Assembly: GCA_004525055.1 (NCBI GenBank)
Contig: SPDF01000093.1
Span: 1 to 6,493 of the forward strand
Length of the DNA: 6,493 bases
Reading direction: 5' to 3'
DNA from: Gemmatimonadales bacterium
Lineage (GTDB): Bacteria; Gemmatimonadota; Gemmatimonadetes; Gemmatimonadales; GWC2-71-9
The translations under genes were made by a program, and so were the position numbers. Positions 1-6,493 of this stretch are shown piece by piece. The first letter of the stretch is position 1; each line of letters opens with the position of its first letter. Below the pieces are notes generated by a model that was given only the letters and a program-made list of their open reading frames with translations, did no database searches and was not told where the DNA came from.

Positions 1-1
1 C

Positions 2-760
2 TCCCTGCTTGCGCCGTATCGCCCGGTATGGGCCGGCTCTGTGGGCCCGGCGGGCGTTGGGCCGGGGTCGTTGTACTGGCCGGTGTACCGCACGCCGGTC
101 ATCATCGCGTTCAACAGCAAGGCAGTGAGTCCGCCGGAGGCCCCGCAGGACTGGGATGACATTCTCGATCCGCGCTGGCACAATCTGGTGTTGATTCGTG
201 ACCCGATGGCGAGCGGGACCATGCGTGCCATCTGGGGCTTCATCATTGAGCGCAGTCTCCGGGAAACGGGCGACACGACGGCTGGAATGGCGTGGCTGCG
301 CGCGCTGGACCGCAACACCAAGACGTACGCCCTCAATCCGGCCATCCTCGACCAGAAGCTGGCGCGTGAGGAGGGGGTCGTCACGCTCTGGGACCTGCCC
401 GACATCCTGATCAGCCAGGGGAAGGGGATGCCGTTCGGCTATTTGTTCCCGCGCAGCGGCACCGTCGTGATCGACGATGCGATCGGGTTGGTGGCCGGGT
501 CGCAACACGCCGAGGCGGCCCAGGCCTTCATCGACTATGTAGGGGAGACGGAGGCGTTGCTGTTGGCCGCGCGCCAGGTGTACCGACTCCCCGCCCGGCG
601 GGACCTGCCACTCGACTCGCTGCCCGACTGGGTGGCCGAGGTGGAGCGCACCATGAAGGTCGTGCCGATGGACTGGACACTGCTCGCGCAGGAGGGGGCG
701 GGGTGGATGAGCTATTGGGACCAGCATGTGCGGGGGACGGGAAATCACCGGAAGGACTGA
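2..760 (+). CDS. ABC transporter substrate-binding protein, N-terminally cut by the window edge
   Basis: This is the C-terminal 252 residues of an extracellular solute-binding protein; the frame is open from base 2 and ends at TGA 758-760. Family members are usually about 330-360 residues, so roughly 80-110 residues, including any signal peptide or lipobox, lie upstream. Visible family landmarks are the 'TPVIIAFNSKAV' strand, the 'DWDDILDPRW' segment followed by 'RDPMASGTMR', and the C-terminal 'FPRSGTVVIDDAIGLV' with 'HAEAAQAFIDYV'. This order is typical of ferric/polyamine/2-aminoethylphosphonate-type binding proteins (FbpA/FutA/PotD-like). By family role it captures the ligand in the periplasm or at the cell surface and delivers it to the permease encoded downstream. 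At the place where ferric-binding proteins carry an adjacent Tyr pair, this protein reads 'VTLWDLPDIL', so iron is not assured. It is followed 38 bases later by the ATPase gene. Family assignment is confident; the substrate is unknown. Confidence 0.87.
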   Translation, partial: SLLAPYRPVWAGSVGPAGVGPGSLYWPVYRTPVIIAFNSKAVSPPEAPQDWDDILDPRWHNLVLIRDPMASGTMRAIWGFIIERSLRETGDTTAGMAWLRALDRNTKTYALNPAILDQKLAREEGVVTLWDLPDILISQGKGMPFGYLFPRSGTVVIDDAIGLVAGSQHAEAAQAFIDYVGETEALLLAARQVYRLPARRDLPLDSLPDWVAEVERTMKVVPMDWTLLAQEGAGWMSYWDQHVRGTGNHRKD

Positions 761-784
761 GGGTTGGCGCCTGAGGACTGAGGG
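753..784 (+). repeat. Short direct repeat spanning the gap between binding-protein and ATPase genes
   Basis: AGGACTGAGGG occurs at 753-763 and again at 774-784, exactly 21 bases apart. The first copy contains the stop codon of the binding-protein gene and the second lies just before the ATPase ribosome site. It may be a small duplication that lengthened the spacer, or a paired protein-binding site two helical turns apart. Nothing else supports either role. Confidence 0.5.
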
Positions 785-785
785 C

Positions 786-793
786 AAAAGGAG
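786..793 (+). promoter_or_regulatory. Shine-Dalgarno site of the ATPase gene
   Basis: AAAAGGAG lies five bases upstream of the GTG at 799-801. It is the strongest ribosome binding site in the window. It supports GTG 799 as the ATPase start, since that codon opens directly into the conserved first beta-strand ('AFLQLDGLTKEF'). Confidence 0.75.
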
Positions 794-798
794 CGCGG

Positions 799-1847
799 GT
801 GGCATTTCTGCAATTGGATGGTCTTACGAAGGAATTCCAGGGACACAAGGCGGTGGATGGGCTTTCGCTCACACTCGAGCGTGGGGAGGTGCTCGCCTTG
901 CTGGGGCCGAGTGGGAGCGGCAAAACTACTACGTTGCGGTTGCTCGCTGGATTCGAAACTCCGGATGTGGGCCGGGTGGTGCTCGACGGGAAGGATGTCA
1001 CCTCGCTCGCCCCGGTGGCGCGGCGGTTCGGCATGGTCTTCCAGCACTACGCCCTCTTCCCGCACCTCGACGTCGGCGCCAACGTGGCGTTCGGGCTGGA
1101 GAGCCGGGGCGTCCGCGGCGCCGAGCTCTCCCGCCGGGTGGAGGAGGCGCTTGCGCTGGTCGACATGGCCGGGTTCGAGCGGCGGCCGGTGGCCAACCTC
1201 TCGGGGGGCAGCAGCAGCGCGTGGCGCTGGCGCGTGCGCTCGCGCCCGAGCCCAGCGTCCTGCTGCTCGACGAACCGCTGTCGAATCTCGACCCTGCCCT
1301 TCGTGAGCGGACTCGCCGCGAGCTCCGGACGCTGGTGCACCGCCTGGGCATCACGGCGGTGGTGGTGACGCACGAGCAGGAAGATGCGTTTGACCTCGGG
1401 GACCGGATCGCCCTCCTCCACAATGGGCATCTTGAGCAACTCGGCACGGCGGACGAACTGTACGCCACGCCGGACACATCCTTCGTGGCGGCATTCATCG
1501 GCCGGGCGAGCGAGGTGCCTGCGACCGTGCTCTCCGAGCACGAGGCTCGCGTGCAGGAGCTCACCTGGCCGGTCCGCTGGGGCGGGCCGGGGGTCGCCGC
1601 ACCGGGCGCCGCCGCCAAGTTGCTGGCGCGCCCGGAAGGCCTCACGATCACCGACCCGCAACCTGGCCGAATGACCGGCACCGTTGTCAACCGGCGCTTC
1701 ACTGGGGCCATCGCGTATTTCTCGGTCGAAACATCCGAGGGGCTGGTCCTGGAGGTGGCGGGATCGCCCGCGGCAGCCCGTGAAGGGGACACGGTCGGCG
1801 TCGAACCGACAGGAATCGGTCTCCACCTTTATCCGGTGGCGGGATGA
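799..1847 (+). CDS. ABC transporter ATP-binding protein, interrupted by an apparent -1 frameshift at about 1203-1209
   Basis: This is the nucleotide-binding subunit of the importer. It hydrolyses ATP at the inner face of the membrane to drive uptake. From GTG 799 the first frame gives Walker A (GPSGSGKTT, residues 36-44), the Q-loop region (FGMVFQHYALFPH, Q82) and residues up to LSGG (134-137). That frame then loses homology and stops at 1366-1368. The frame one base back resumes exactly with QQQRVALARAL, Walker B (LLLDEP), the D-loop (SNLD), the H-loop (VVVTHEQEDAF) and a TOBE-like C-terminal domain, ending at TGA 1845-1847. Restoring one G in the run 1203-1208 gives an uninterrupted protein of about 349 residues, normal for the FbpC/PotA-type family. 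All motifs are otherwise intact, which argues against a long-decayed pseudogene. The unshifted product (189 residues) lacks Walker B and could not hydrolyse ATP. The stop overlaps the permease start (ATGA, 1844-1847). Family assignment is very sure; whether the gene is functional is open. Confidence 0.88.
1203..1229 (+). other. Frameshift point within the ABC signature motif
   Basis: Six consecutive G (1203-1208) followed by CAGCAGCAG encode LSGG and then, one frame back, QQQR. Seven G would restore the frame, so the simplest reading is a single-base loss in a homopolymer. Read in the upstream frame the site is also G GGG GGC (1203-1209), a formal X XXY YYZ slippery heptamer. Five bases later a 6-bp hairpin is possible (CAGCGC 1215-1220 with GCGCTG 1224-1229, loop GTG). 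The hairpin arises from ordinary codons of the conserved QRVAL stretch, so it is weak evidence for programmed slippage. Confidence 0.8.
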
Positions 1848-3502
1848 CTCCCTCCCGCCGCGCCGGATTGTTGGGATGGCTCCTGGTTGCGGCGCTGATT
1901 TGGCTCGTGGCCTATCCCCTCGCGCTGGTGCTTCTCGAGGGCGTGCGCAATTCCGCCGGCTGGACCCTTGACGAAGTCCGTCGGTTTGCCGGCCGATCGA
2001 CCGAGTGGCAGGCGCTCTGGGCAAGCCTCTGGCTTTCGATGGCCAGCGTCGTGCTCGCGGGTGCGATCGGGGTGCCGCTTGCCTTCCTCTTCGAGCGGGT
2101 GGACTTTCCCGGCCGCAAACTACTGGGGATGCTCGTCGCACTGCCGGCGGTCCTGCCGCCGCTGGTCGGCGTCGTCGCCTTCCTGTTCCTCTACGGAGAA
2201 ACAGGATTCATCGGTCGCTTCGTCCAGTACCTCTTCGCGCTCGACCGCCCGCCGTGGCGCCTCTCCGGTCCCGGTGCGATCCTGCTGGTGCACGCCTACT
2301 CGATGTACGTGTACTTCTACCTCTTCTGTCGTGCGGCGCTTTCACGGCTTGATGGCGCGATGCTCGAGGCCGCCTCGGCGCTGGGCGCCGGCCGCGGGAG
2401 GACGCTGGTCCGCGTGGTTCTCCCCCATCTCCGCCCGGCCATCGCCGGCGCGGCCGTCCTGACCTTCATGACCTCGCTCGCCTCATTCAGCGCGCCGTAC
2501 ATCTTCGGCGGCGGGTATCGGGTCATGACGACGCAGATCGTCTTCACTCGCCTCAATGGCGACAATCGCATGGCCATGGTCGAAACCGCGGCGCTGATGC
2601 TCCTGGCGCTCGGCGCCCTGGCGCTCTTCCGGCGTGCAGATCCCGGGGGCTCGCTGGCCGGTGTGGGGAAAGGGACCGCACCCTCGCTCGCGCGGGCCGG
2701 TAGCGCGCGGGCCCGCGCGGGCATTGCGGTGGCGGCCTGGGCCCTGGCCGCGGTCCTCCTGCTGCCCCATCTGACTCTGTTGCTGGTGTCATTCGTCCCG
2801 GTGGGGACATGGACCACTGAGCCATGGCCCCCAGAATTCTCGCCGGGGAATTACACCGCGTTGTTCGCGGAACCGGAGCGCTTCCGGCCGCTCTTCAACA
2901 GCCTCTGGATGGCCACGGCGGCCACGACGGCCGCCATGGGGATCGCGCTCGCCTCTGGATCGCTGGTGGTTCGGCGTCGCGTTGCGGCGGGTCGGCTGAT
3001 CGAGGGACTCCTCGGCCTGCCGTGGGCGGTGCCGGGTACGGTGTTCGCCATCGCGCTGGCGGCGCTGTTCAGCATCTCCTCTCCCCTCACGCTGCGCGCC
3101 GTGCTGGTGGGAACGGTCTGGATCCTCCCGCTGGCGTATCTGGTGCGGAATCTGCCGATCGCCAGTCGGGCGGTGCTGGCGGGCTTTCGACAACTCGATG
3201 CATCTCTCGAGGAGGCGGCGGCTTCCCTCGGTGCCGGCCGGTGGCGCACCCTCCGCCGAGTGGTCCTGCCGGGGTTGGCGCCCGCGCTCGCCGCTGGCGC
3301 CACATTGGCCTTTGTCACCTCCCTCGGCGATTTCGTGACCTCCATCATGCTCTACACGTACGACACCCGCCCGATTTCCCTCGAAATTCTCGGGAGTCTC
3401 CGGCAGGGGGACATGGGCGTCGCCGCCGCGTACGGCGTGTTGCTGATGATCGCGAGCGCCGCAGTCTTTGCCCTCGGCGCGCGTGGTGAGGGCAAATCAT
3501 GA
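1844..3502 (+). CDS. ABC transporter permease, two fused transmembrane domains
   Basis: A 552-residue integral membrane protein made of two homologous permease halves, as in FbpB/SfuB/ThiP-type importers, so one chain forms the whole channel. Hydrophobic stretches in the first half lie at roughly residues 9-32, 56-83, 93-117, 144-166, 198-220 and 245-262. In the second half they lie at roughly 293-318, 350-376, 385-411, 417-434, 475-500 and 525-545. Each half has the cytoplasmic EAA loop that docks onto the ATPase: E175-A-A-x3-G181 followed by 'VVLPHLRPAI', and E457-A-A-x3-G463 followed by 'VVLPGLAPAL'. A Gly/Ala/Arg-rich linker (about 263-292) separates the halves. ATG 1844 overlaps the ATPase stop as ATGA, with only a weak GGTGG-type ribosome site, suggesting translational coupling. 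The reading frame is intact, in contrast to the ATPase. The transported substrate cannot be read from the sequence. Confidence 0.93.
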   Translation: MTPSRRAGLLGWLLVAALIWLVAYPLALVLLEGVRNSAGWTLDEVRRFAGRSTEWQALWASLWLSMASVVLAGAIGVPLAFLFERVDFPGRKLLGMLVALPAVLPPLVGVVAFLFLYGETGFIGRFVQYLFALDRPPWRLSGPGAILLVHAYSMYVYFYLFCRAALSRLDGAMLEAASALGAGRGRTLVRVVLPHLRPAIAGAAVLTFMTSLASFSAPYIFGGGYRVMTTQIVFTRLNGDNRMAMVETAALMLLALGALALFRRADPGGSLAGVGKGTAPSLARAGSARARAGIAVAAWALAAVLLLPHLTLLLVSFVPVGTWTTEPWPPEFSPGNYTALFAEPERFRPLFNSLWMATAATTAAMGIALASGSLVVRRRVAAGRLIEGLLGLPWAVPGTVFAIALAALFSISSPLTLRAVLVGTVWILPLAYLVRNLPIASRAVLAGFRQLDASLEEAAASLGAGRWRTLRRVVLPGLAPALAAGATLAFVTSLGDFVTSIMLYTYDTRPISLEILGSLRQGDMGVAAAYGVLLMIASAAVFALGARGEGKS

Positions 3503-4713
3503 GCACGGACGTCTCGCCGCCGCTCAACCAGTCCGACCTGCGGAAACTTCTCGTCCTGATTGCGGCGAGCGCAGTGGACATGATCGGCTTCGCGATCGTT
3601 CTCCCACTCCTCCCCTTCTACGCCGAGAACCTCAACGCCAGCTATGCGACGATCGGGTGGATCATCGCCTCGTTTTCGATCGCCCAGCTCATCGCCGCGC
3701 CGCTGTGGGGTCGGGTTTCTGACCGCTATGGCCGTCGCCCGGCACTCCTCATCGGCCTCTCCGCCTCCGCGGTGGCCTACGTGGTGTTCGGCCTGGCCAG
3801 TACGGTGACGTGGCTCTTCCTCTCCCGGATCATCCAGGGCGCCGGCGGTGGCACCACCGGTGTGGCGCAGGCGTATGTGGCCGACTCGATCCCTGCCGCG
3901 GGCCGTGCGCGCGCCTTGGGATGGCTTTCGGCGGCTACCTCGCTCGGAGTCATGATCGGGCCGGTCATCGGCTCGCTGGCGGCCCACTGGGGCCGTGAGG
4001 CACCTGGGTTCGTGGCCGCCGGGCTCTGCCTGGCCAACGTCGCCTTCGCCTGGCGATACCTCCCCGAGAGTCGCCGCCCCGGGGAACACACCGCACCCAG
4101 GAAACCGGTGTGGCACGCGGCGTGGCAGGTGTTCCGTCGACCAGGTACGACCGTCGCCCGGCTGGTCTGGATCTATGCCGTGGGAATGCTGGCGTTCACC
4201 TGCCTGACCTCCGTGCTGCCGCTCTTTCTCGGGGCGGAATATGGAGTGACCGAAAAGACGATCGGGTATTTCTTCCTCTACGTAGGCGCCCTGTCGCTGA
4301 TCATGCGATCGATCTTCCTCGGGCCGATTGTCGATCGGATCGGGGAGGCGTGGGCCATGCGTATCGGAGGCGCCTGCCTGGTGGTGGGACTGTTGCTCTA
4401 TCCAGCGGTCTCCACCCTCCTCGGGCTGGCCCTGATCATCCCCTTCGTGCCGATCGGGACGGCATTATTGTTCCCCTCGACCACGGCGCTGATGTCCCGC
4501 GCCGCCGAGAAGTCGGAGCTCGGGACCGTCATGGGATCCGCACAGACCTTCGCAGGGATTGCGAGGGTGGTGGCCCCGATTCTGGCCACGCGTGCATTTC
4601 AGGATTACGGCCACAATTGGCCCTTCTATATGGCGGCGGCAACTGTAGCCCTTGTCAGCGTTCTGGCCTTCCGGCTTGGTCCGGTGGCTGAGCCCAATCC
4701 AGCAGGCGCCTGA
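3499..4713 (+). CDS. Major facilitator superfamily transporter, DHA1 (drug:H+ antiporter)-like
   Basis: A 404-residue membrane protein with about 12 hydrophobic helices. The first (about 17-41) holds 'DMIGFAIVLPLLPFY', the helix-1 pattern of TetA-like antiporters, with D27 near its start. Loop 2-3 has the canonical motif A (G71-RVSDRYGRRP-81), and a degenerate copy sits in the second half (GPIVDRIG, 275-282). Motif C of antiporters appears in helix 5 (GVMIGPVIG, 150-158). These features point to a proton-driven exporter of small molecules in the cytoplasmic membrane; the substrate is unknown. ATG 3499 overlaps the permease stop (ATGA), and GGTGAGGG (3485-3492) sits six bases upstream as a plausible ribosome site. 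The overlap places the gene in the importer operon. An efflux or housekeeping metabolite export role is inference only. Superfamily is near certain, subfamily likely. Confidence 0.92.
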   Translation: MSTDVSPPLNQSDLRKLLVLIAASAVDMIGFAIVLPLLPFYAENLNASYATIGWIIASFSIAQLIAAPLWGRVSDRYGRRPALLIGLSASAVAYVVFGLASTVTWLFLSRIIQGAGGGTTGVAQAYVADSIPAAGRARALGWLSAATSLGVMIGPVIGSLAAHWGREAPGFVAAGLCLANVAFAWRYLPESRRPGEHTAPRKPVWHAAWQVFRRPGTTVARLVWIYAVGMLAFTCLTSVLPLFLGAEYGVTEKTIGYFFLYVGALSLIMRSIFLGPIVDRIGEAWAMRIGGACLVVGLLLYPAVSTLLGLALIIPFVPIGTALLFPSTTALMSRAAEKSELGTVMGSAQTFAGIARVVAPILATRAFQDYGHNWPFYMAAATVALVSVLAFRLGPVAEPNPAGA

Positions 4714-6428
4714 TGTCAGACACCCCAGTGACCTTACCTGTCCTTCCCGAGTCGCCGGCCGCGTTCGCCGAGGCCAGCTGGGACGCGATCCTTCCCTGGT
4801 ACGACGCGCTGGCGACGGTGCCGCTCGATGCCGACGCGGTCGGTCCGTGGATGGCGGCGTGGTCGCGGCTGGAGGAAATGGTGACGGAGGCGGCGGCAGA
4901 GGCGATGATCGCCTACACCGGCGACACTCGTGATGCCGTGAAGCAGGCGGCGCACCTTCGCTTCTCGGCGGAGATCTTCCCCCAGTTGGAGGAGCAAAGC
5001 GTCCGGCTCGCCCGCCGGCTGCTCGAGACGGGCTTCAGCCGACCGGACCTCGACGTAGTCCTCAAGCGGTTTCGTTCCCAGATCGACATCTTCCGCGAGG
5101 AAAACCTCCCCCTGTTCACTGAACTGGAGGAGCTCTCGGCCAAATACCAGCGCCTGACTGGCGGGATCACCGTGGAGTGGGAGGGCGAAACCCGTACGCT
5201 GCCGCAGATTGGACCGTTCCTGAAGAGCCCTGACCGGGCCGTGCGGGAGCGCGCCTTCCGAACGATGGGGGCGCCCTACCTCGCGTTGCAGGGCGAGCTC
5301 TCGACGCTGTTTACGGAGATGTACGAGCGTCGCCAGCGCGTGGCAAGGAACTCCGGCTTCGCAGACTTCGAGGCCTACAGCTACGCCGCCAAGTGTCGCT
5401 TCGATTACACCCCGGACGACATCTCCCGGTTTCACGACGCCGTCGAGGTGGAGGTGGTCCCCGCGGTGGCTCGCATCCTCGAGCGCCGGCGAGAGGCGCT
5501 CGGGCTCGAGGCGCTCCGGCCGTGGGACCTGGATGTGGACCCGGCTGGCCGGCCTCCGCTCAGGCCGTTCCGCGATTCGGCCGATCTCGTCGAGAAGGCG
5601 TCACGCGTCTTCCACGCCGTTGCTCCCGAGCTCGGTGCCGAATTCGACCTGATGCGTGGCGAGCGACTGCTCGACCTCGAGAGTCGGGCCGGGAAGGCTC
5701 CCGGCGGCTATTGTGAGACGCTGCACTTCCGCGGGCGCCCGTTCATCCACATGAACGCTGTGGGCTTGCTCGACGACGTGAACACCCTCCTCCACGAGTC
5801 GGGGCACTCCTTCCACGCCTTCGCCTCGCACCGCCAGCCGTTGCTGTGGCAGCGCTACGTGGGTTCGGAATCCGCCGAATTGGCGTCGATGTCGATGGAG
5901 CTCCTCGCCGCGCCCTATCTGGCCGAGCCGGGGGGGATGGCCTCTCCCGACGAACTGCGGCTCGCCCGGATCGAGCATCTCGAAGAGGTCCTCATGACGC
6001 TCGCGCACGTGGCGGCCGTGGACGCCTTTCAGCGATGGATCTACACCAGTGGTGAAGGCCACGACGCTGGCGCGCGGGATGCAGCGTGGCAACGCCTCCG
6101 GAATCGATTCCAAACCGGCGTCGATTGGTCAGGTCTCGAGGAGGAGCGCCTGGCGCGCTGGTACCGCCAGCTGCACATCTTCCTCTACCCCTTTTACTAC
6201 ATCGAATACGGCCTCGCCCAGCTGGGGGCGCTACAGATCTGGCGTCGCAGCCGGACGGACCAGACGGGCGCGGTGCGGGACTACCGCGAGGCGCTGGCCC
6301 TCGGCTGCACGGTGAGCCTGCCGGCGATGTATGCCCGTGCCGGGGCGCGATTCGGGGCAGATCGGGAACTGATTCGGGAACTTGTCCTGATGGTGGAGGA
6401 CGAACTGGCGGTCCTGGGCGGGGCCTGA
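4713..6428 (+). CDS. M3-family zinc oligoendopeptidase (PepF-like)
   Basis: A 571-residue metallopeptidase that by family role cleaves short peptides, most likely in the cytoplasm, since no signal peptide or membrane segment is visible. The zinc motif HESGH is at residues 361-365 (H361 and H365 ligands, E362 general base). The expected third ligand is E389 in 'SAELASMSMELL', 28 residues after H361, close to the spacing in thimet oligopeptidase. The C-terminal 'FYYIEYGLAQLGA' (494-506) carries the conserved tyrosines that line the M3 active site. The N-terminal half is helical and contains the PepF-type segment 'LPQIGPFLKSPDRAVRERA' near residue 163. Length is normal for M3B enzymes (about 550-600). 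ATG 4713 shares its A with the upstream TGA (TGATG), so termination-reinitiation coupling with the transporter gene is likely. It may belong to the 'M3, not PepF' subgroup; I cannot settle this by eye. Confidence 0.93.
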   Translation: MSDTPVTLPVLPESPAAFAEASWDAILPWYDALATVPLDADAVGPWMAAWSRLEEMVTEAAAEAMIAYTGDTRDAVKQAAHLRFSAEIFPQLEEQSVRLARRLLETGFSRPDLDVVLKRFRSQIDIFREENLPLFTELEELSAKYQRLTGGITVEWEGETRTLPQIGPFLKSPDRAVRERAFRTMGAPYLALQGELSTLFTEMYERRQRVARNSGFADFEAYSYAAKCRFDYTPDDISRFHDAVEVEVVPAVARILERRREALGLEALRPWDLDVDPAGRPPLRPFRDSADLVEKASRVFHAVAPELGAEFDLMRGERLLDLESRAGKAPGGYCETLHFRGRPFIHMNAVGLLDDVNTLLHESGHSFHAFASHRQPLLWQRYVGSESAELASMSMELLAAPYLAEPGGMASPDELRLARIEHLEEVLMTLAHVAAVDAFQRWIYTSGEGHDAGARDAAWQRLRNRFQTGVDWSGLEEERLARWYRQLHIFLYPFYYIEYGLAQLGALQIWRRSRTDQTGAVRDYREALALGCTVSLPAMYARAGARFGADRELIRELVLMVEDELAVLGGA

Positions 6429-6449
6429 CGGCTGTTGCGTAATGACGCC

Positions 6450-6470
6450 CGCGGGGCAAGATTCCCCGCG
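6450..6470 (+). terminator. Possible transcription terminator hairpin after the peptidase gene
   Basis: A perfect 7-bp stem (CGCGGGG 6450-6456 with CCCCGCG 6464-6470) encloses a 7-base loop, starting 21 bases after the peptidase stop. It is well placed to end the operon transcript. There is no T-tract after it (only TT before CCC), so intrinsic termination is doubtful. It could instead be an mRNA 3'-end stabilising stem, or chance in GC-rich DNA. The remaining bases to the window end show no gene. Confidence 0.4.
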
Positions 6471-6493
6471 TTCCCGGAGCGGCCCGGACCTCC

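Noticed and set aside
726..1202. Open reading upstream of the ATPase tail in the same frame as its C-terminal half (could be read as a 373-residue protein starting at 726)
   Set aside because: The translation before about 1203 is Arg/Gly-rich and has no ABC motifs, while the other frame over the same bases encodes a perfect Walker A and Q-loop. The start also lies inside the binding-protein gene.
1203..1229. Programmed -1 ribosomal frameshift as the main explanation for the ATPase
   Set aside because: Heptamer and hairpin are present, but both are by-products of codons for LSGGQQQRVAL in GC-rich DNA. No ABC importer ATPase is known to me to need frameshifting here. It is kept only as a minor alternative.
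1047..2141. Long minus-strand open frame (about 364 codons) antisense to the ATPase and permease genes
   Set aside because: It is a shadow frame typical of high-GC DNA: Arg/Pro/Ser-rich, no recognisable domain, fully opposite two genes with clear motifs.
3352..4116. Minus-strand open frame antisense to the permease end and MFS gene
   Set aside because: Charged low-complexity translation (Arg/Gly/Glu/His-rich), no domain, and the + strand here encodes conserved membrane-protein motifs.
4734..5435. Minus-strand open frame of 233 codons antisense to the peptidase N-terminal half
   Set aside because: No domain or convincing ribosome site; explained by codon bias of the M3 peptidase gene on the + strand.
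1..6493. Mobile element, CRISPR array, tRNA or rRNA, or a defence/novel system
   Set aside because: No transposase, terminal inverted repeats, regularly spaced repeats or RNA-gene signatures were seen. The genes are ordinary transport and peptidase families, with gene gaps of at most 38 bases before the final 65-base tail.

Overview
The window is GC-rich bacterial DNA, densely coding on the + strand only. It holds five genes in one tight, operon-like run. No rRNA, tRNA, insertion sequence or CRISPR array is visible. The base composition and compact overlapping genes fit a soil or aquatic high-GC bacterium. A Gemmatimonadota-like lineage is one guess, but nothing here is taxonomically decisive.

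Positions 2-3502 encode a complete-looking ABC importer of the ferric/thiamine/2-aminoethylphosphonate-type class. It consists of a solute-binding protein whose N-terminus lies upstream of the window (2-760), an ATPase with a C-terminal TOBE-like region (799-1847), and a single permease polypeptide carrying two fused transmembrane domains (1844-3502). The ATPase reading frame is broken by an apparent one-base loss in a G-run, exactly inside the LSGGQ signature (1203-1208). Everything before and after that point is a well-conserved ATPase in two different frames. The cause is either an assembly error, a very recent inactivating deletion, or (least likely) -1 ribosomal frameshifting at a G GGG GGC heptamer. 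The substrate cannot be fixed. The binding protein has the general FbpA/FutA-like fold signature but seems to lack the tyrosine pair of classical ferric-binding proteins.

Positions 3499-4713 encode a 12-helix major facilitator of the drug:H+ antiporter (DHA1) type, and 4713-6428 an M3-family zinc oligoendopeptidase with an intact HExGH motif. From the ATPase onward each gene overlaps the next by 1-4 bases (ATGA, ATGA, TGATG), so the importer, exporter and peptidase are probably co-transcribed and translationally coupled. Whether they share a biochemical task is unknown. A short GC hairpin follows the peptidase at 6450-6470 and may end the transcript.

I see no new system in this window. The observations most worth checking are the ATPase frameshift and the odd but tightly coupled gene set.
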